A DNA stretch of 64,000 nucleotides from Streptomyces sp. NBC_01210 (GTDB lineage Bacteria > Actinomycetota > Actinomycetes > Streptomycetales > Streptomycetaceae). The DNA lies in assembly GCF_036010325.1 (NCBI RefSeq), contig NZ_CP108549.1, positions 4,154,001-4,218,000 of the forward strand, given 5' to 3'. The stretch's first letter is position 1. Every line of letters starts with the position of its first letter. The notes below the pieces were generated by a model. It saw only the letters and a list, made by a program, of their open reading frames with translations. It ran no database searches and was not told the DNA's origin. This document shows, in pieces, positions 61,150 through 64,000 of the stretch. The translations under genes were made by a program, and so were the position numbers.

Positions 61150-61761
61150 ATGTCTGCCGCAGCAGCCGAGCACCCCTGTGACGGCGAGCCGGAGACACTG
61201 CTCGAGACGGCCAACCGTCTCGCGGAGCAGCACCCCGGCTACCGCGTCGAGATCATCGGAGGCGTCCTCACCGTGGCCCCACCACCGGACGGTGCCCATG
61301 CAAGGGCTTTGACCGACCTCATGATCCCCTTCCTCGCTGCAGGTCTGCACGGCGAGGAGTCAAAGGTGCTCCAGGCGGTCGGCCTCTGGCTGCCGGGAGG
61401 TCCGGATGACTACGCCATCCCGGACCTCGCCGTCGTCGATTCCGACTTCGAAGAGCACCTCGTCGAGAACAACTGCTACGACCCGGCCGTCTTCCGGCTG
61501 GTGTTGGAAGTCACCTCCAGCAACTACCAGCAGGATCTGCGCAACAAGGTCACCGCCTACGCCGAGGCCAAGATCCCGGCCTACGTGATCGTCGACCGCA
61601 AGCACAATCGCGTCCACGTCCTGACGGACCCCATCGCCAACGACTACGACACACACCGCATCCACGCAGCGGGCGAGCAGATCGCCCTCCCCGGGTCGAT
61701 CGGCGCCGAGGTCAAGCTCGACGTGGCAGCTCTCCTGCGGGCCGGCGAACGACACAGCTGA
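61150..61761 (+). CDS. Uma2-family (DUF820) putative endonuclease
   Basis: 203 residues. PD-(D/E)XK-type restriction fold: GYRVEIIGGVLTVAPP, the catalytic set in YAIPDLAVVDSDF (Asp) and FRLVLEVTSSNYQQDLRNKVTAYAEAKIPAYVIVD (Glu-x-Thr, then Lys). Members are abundant in Streptomyces and cyanobacteria, usually without partners, and their targets are unknown. Intact, with all expected motifs. Confidence 0.9.
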   Translation: MSAAAAEHPCDGEPETLLETANRLAEQHPGYRVEIIGGVLTVAPPPDGAHARALTDLMIPFLAAGLHGEESKVLQAVGLWLPGGPDDYAIPDLAVVDSDFEEHLVENNCYDPAVFRLVLEVTSSNYQQDLRNKVTAYAEAKIPAYVIVDRKHNRVHVLTDPIANDYDTHRIHAAGEQIALPGSIGAEVKLDVAALLRAGERHS

Positions 61762-61872
61762 CGCCGCGCCCAGCGGCTCAGCCGCTGATGACGGCCGCCC
61801 GAGGTACGCCCGCTCGGCGAGTGACCATTCGTGCCACCGGTCGGGCGTCAGCGTCATCGGGAGGCACGACGG

Positions 61873-62856
61873 TCAGCCGCGCCGCAGCAGACGCTTTACG
61901 CCGAGGACAAGCGCGGTGGCGCCGGCCAGGACGATCAGCCCGTACGTGAAGGTCCTCTTGTTGCCGCCATCGCTTCCGGCGGCCGAACTCCCGCCCTTGG
62001 ACGGCGACTTGCTGTCCCCGTCCGAAGCGGAGTCCTTGCCGGTCGGGACCCGCTCCACCCCGCTCTGCTTCCCCTCCGAGCCGAACATCAGCGCTTTCCC
62101 GTCCAGCGTGTACGTGACCGACTCGGCCTGCCCCTGAAGCGGCGCGCTCACCCGGTGGTCCGCGCCGAGCTTGCCGTCCTTCCACACGTATCCGCGCGCG
62201 CTGAAGTACGAGCGCAGCACCAGCTCCTTGCCGTCGGGCGAGAAGGCCCCGTCCGTCACCCACGGCACCTCCCCGATCCGCCGGAAGACATTGGTCCCGG
62301 AGGCGGTGAGTGTGGCGGGGCCCTCGTACAGTCCGCCGCCGCCGTCGTTCTTCGATGCGATGTAGACCCGGCCGGTCTTGGGATGGACCATCAGCGCCTC
62401 GGCGTTGCGCGCGCCGTCCGCGTACTTGACGGTGTACTGCGTCGCCCGGACGGTCATGTCCTTGAGGGCCTTGGGCTCGGGGAACTTGTAGATCCAGACA
62501 TGGTCCCAGCTGCCGTTGAGGTTGTCGCCGATGTCGCCCACGTACACGTTCCCGTCGGGCCCCACCGAGATGGCCTCCATGTCGCGGGGCTTCCCGACCC
62601 CCTCCAGAGTGACCGTCGCGACAGTCTCGCCGGTCTTGGAGTCGACGGCGAAGACGCGCGGCTCGTCCTGGTCGTTGTGCGTCCAGTAGATCCCGGGGTG
62701 CGCGCGACTGGCCGCGAGCCCGCTGGACTCCGTGATCCTCGGGTCCTTGATCGTGAAGCCGGAGTCGTCGGAGGCGGCGGGGCCCGCGGCGAGCAGCACA
62801 ACGGTGGCGGCAACTCCGATGGCGGCGGAACCGGTGACGTACGGAAGCGAACGCAT
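61873..62856 (-). CDS. Secreted, membrane-anchored propeller-like protein
   Basis: 327 residues from ATG 62856. Signal peptide RSLPYVTGSAAIGVAATVVLL. The body (FTIKDPRITESSGLAASRAHPGIYWTHNDQDEPRVFAVD, ISVGPDGNVYVGDIGDNLNG, ALMVHPKTGRVYIASK, DGAFSPDGKELVLRSYFSA) has the SSGLAASR..WTHND start and blade spacing of extracellular beta-propellers. A Ser/Gly/Lys-rich linker precedes a C-terminal transmembrane helix (YGLIVLAGATALVLGV) and a basic tail (KRLLRRG). Function unknown; a surface-exposed binding protein is likely. Confidence 0.83.
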   Translation of the reverse strand: MRSLPYVTGSAAIGVAATVVLLAAGPAASDDSGFTIKDPRITESSGLAASRAHPGIYWTHNDQDEPRVFAVDSKTGETVATVTLEGVGKPRDMEAISVGPDGNVYVGDIGDNLNGSWDHVWIYKFPEPKALKDMTVRATQYTVKYADGARNAEALMVHPKTGRVYIASKNDGGGGLYEGPATLTASGTNVFRRIGEVPWVTDGAFSPDGKELVLRSYFSARGYVWKDGKLGADHRVSAPLQGQAESVTYTLDGKALMFGSEGKQSGVERVPTGKDSASDGDSKSPSKGGSSAAGSDGGNKRTFTYGLIVLAGATALVLGVKRLLRRG

Positions 62857-62994
62857 GCCCCCCAGCCTGCCATCTCGCGCCGACATGATCAGCTCGCGCC
62901 GCCGACGGCGTCGCCCCCGCCGCCGCTGTGGCCGCCGTTGTCGCCCTTGCCGCCGTGGCCAGCCTCACATCGCAGATGCGCGGCTTGATCCGAC

Positions 62995-63786
62995 ATGATG
63001 ACCCCCATGCGTTTCATGTTCGTCGGCGACTCCATGACCATCGGACGCGCCGGCGACTACAGCTGGCGCTACCGCATGTGGCAGCACCTCAGCACATCCC
63101 TCGACGGCCCGCACGAGATCGTCGGCCCGCGGACCGAGCTGTACGACACGGTGGCGAACGCGCCGGTGTCGTACGCGTACGCCGACCCCGCCTTCCCCGC
63201 CGAGGCCCGCCGCCACCTGTCCGGCTGGGGCGAAGGCTGGCTGCACATGGCTCCGCTGATCCGGGAGACGGTCACGGCGGAGAAGGCCGACATCCTGCTG
63301 GTCTCGCTCGGCCTGATAGACCTCGGCTTCTACACGGACAGCACCCAAACCGCCCTGAACGCCCGCCAGTTCATCGCCGAGGCCCGCGCGGCCAACCCGC
63401 ATGTGCGGATGGTCCTGCTGCCGGTCATCCCGAACATACGGGCCCGGTCGGACGCCCCGTTCGCGGCGGAGTGCGCCCGCTTCAACGAACTCCTGGCGAA
63501 GGCGGTCGCGGACCTGGACACCGCGGCCTCGCCGATTCTGCTGGCGTCGCCCCCGGAGTCGTACGCCCTCGACACGGACACGTACGACGGGACACACCCG
63601 GGCCCGACGGGCGAACACAAACTGGCGGGGGCGTTCGCGGGGGCGATGCACGAGGCGTGGGGGCTGGGCGGGCGGTACGGGGCCGTGGTTGTGCCGTCAC
63701 AGCGGGGTGCTGCCCACCATCAGAACCTTGATCGCGACGCGGGATCCGTCGATCTCGTACGTGGCGCGGTAAGCACCCACCCGTAA
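62995..63786 (+). CDS. SGNH/GDSL-like hydrolase
   Basis: 263 residues from ATG 62995 (ATG 63007 fits the family start equally). Block I is FVGDSMTIGRAGDYSWRYR (nucleophile Ser), and block V is DGTHPGPTGEHKLAGAF with the Asp and His. Block III reads SLGLIDLGF, lacking the Asn of the usual GxND. The last 35 residues after WGLGGRYGAVVV run through the 3-prime end of the convergent RelE gene (90-bp overlap) and look non-homologous, so the original stop near 63700 was probably lost. Confidence 0.8.
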   Translation: MMTPMRFMFVGDSMTIGRAGDYSWRYRMWQHLSTSLDGPHEIVGPRTELYDTVANAPVSYAYADPAFPAEARRHLSGWGEGWLHMAPLIRETVTAEKADILLVSLGLIDLGFYTDSTQTALNARQFIAEARAANPHVRMVLLPVIPNIRARSDAPFAAECARFNELLAKAVADLDTAASPILLASPPESYALDTDTYDGTHPGPTGEHKLAGAFAGAMHEAWGLGGRYGAVVVPSQRGAAHHQNLDRDAGSVDLVRGAVSTHP

Positions 63787-63951
63787 CCGCCGCAGCCCGG
63801 TCCCACCGAGCTTGCTGCTCGCGACAGGCTCAGGATCAAGAGCGAGAGCGTTGATCGCCTGTACCAGGGGTCTGACCGCGTCCCCGTCACGCGCCTTGAG
63901 CCGCCTCAGCCCACTGGCCGCCGCGGGCTCCCAGATGATCGTCAACCTCAT
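63697..63951 (-). CDS. RelE/ParE-family toxin
   Basis: 84 residues: RLTIIWEPAAASGLRRLKARD, then LRRLRVGAYRATYEID and VAIKVLMVGS. This is the RelE fold with the Arg-rich strand pair that cuts mRNA on the ribosome. Start ATG 63951 overlaps the stop of the upstream antitoxin (ATGA). The final family residues after GSTPL (usually a basic Arg/Tyr) are missing or moved, so activity may be altered. Confidence 0.87.
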   Translation of the reverse strand: MRLTIIWEPAAASGLRRLKARDGDAVRPLVQAINALALDPEPVASSKLGGTGLRRLRVGAYRATYEIDGSRVAIKVLMVGSTPL

Positions 63952-64000
63952 GAGGCGATGCCCTTCAGCATCTGCTCGACCTCGGCCTGCGTGTGGCCCG
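63948..64000 (-). CDS. Antitoxin, C-terminal end (cut by window edge)
   Basis: Only the last 16 codons are visible, ending GHTQAEVEQMLKGIAS. The 4-bp overlap with the RelE start and the order antitoxin-then-toxin fit a type II module of RelB or Phd/YefM kind. The family cannot be decided from this piece. Confidence 0.6.
   Translation of the reverse strand, partial: GHTQAEVEQMLKGIAS

Overview
The window is chromosomal DNA of very high GC content, with GTG, ATG and TTG starts, purine-rich Shine-Dalgarno sequences, leaderless-looking starts and many Streptomyces-specific families: UPF0309/SCO4393, DmdR1, the SCO4402 family, subtilisin inhibitor (SSI), an ECF sigma with a zinc anti-sigma, and a Cvn-type GTPase. 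From memory the gene order resembles the S. coelicolor SCO4366 to SCO4410 interval read backwards, so this is core Streptomyces chromosome with small accessory pieces. I saw no tRNA, rRNA, CRISPR array, complete IS element or polyketide/NRPS cluster.

Layout. (1) 1-7.6 kb is an acyl-CoA catabolic cluster: three acyl-CoA dehydrogenase genes (one cut by the window edge), an SDR, a cyclase-family hydrolase and a CoA ligase. Related TGAC-N5-RTYA inverted repeats lie in both divergent promoters. A 45-codon internally deleted amidohydrolase remnant is coupled to one dehydrogenase. (2) 7.8-14.4 kb holds an EF-hand protein, a STAS antagonist, an ECF sigma/anti-sigma pair, an amino acid permease and a two-TrkA-domain membrane protein. 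(3) 14.5-21.2 kb is the most unusual block. A trypco2 gene is divergent from a coupled three-gene operon: a 1280-residue cytoplasmic trypsin + PknG-like kinase + TPR protein, a multi-spanning membrane protein, and a substrate-binding lipoprotein. It reads as an envelope-to-cytoplasm signalling or defence module.

(4) 21.2-31 kb has purU, an SCO4402-family gene, a Leu/Ile/Val-type binding lipoprotein, a Pro/Gln/Gly-rich membrane protein, an HTH-TPR regulator, a primase-polymerase-domain protein and an ABC exporter pair. (5) 31-42 kb has a Tat-exported beta-propeller protein, an SSI inhibitor with Arg at P1, an alpha/beta hydrolase, dmdR1 with the antisense adm-like ORF, a SIS protein behind a DasR-type site, a PAS protein, a self-contained small transcription unit with a 15-nt anti-16S Shine-Dalgarno, pdxH and a second citrate synthase.

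(6) 41.7-53.1 kb contains a leader-peptide-controlled 2-oxoglutarate oxygenase and then an eight-gene minus-strand operon with mostly 4-13 bp overlaps: TIGR03084, AtuA, carboxyltransferase, biotin carboxylase/BCCP, acyl-CoA dehydrogenase, cinnamate/4-coumarate-type CoA ligase, enoyl-CoA hydratase-like, TetR. It looks like an Atu/Liu-type pathway for a branched or terpenoid acyl-CoA, probably controlled through a 20-bp palindrome at 53069-53088. (7) 53-64 kb has a LysR/EamA pair, a frameshifted small gene, an FAD/Fe-S oxidoreductase, an orphan Cvn-like GTPase, serC, a Uma2-family gene, a secreted propeller-like protein, a GDSL-like hydrolase and a RelE toxin whose antitoxin runs off the end.
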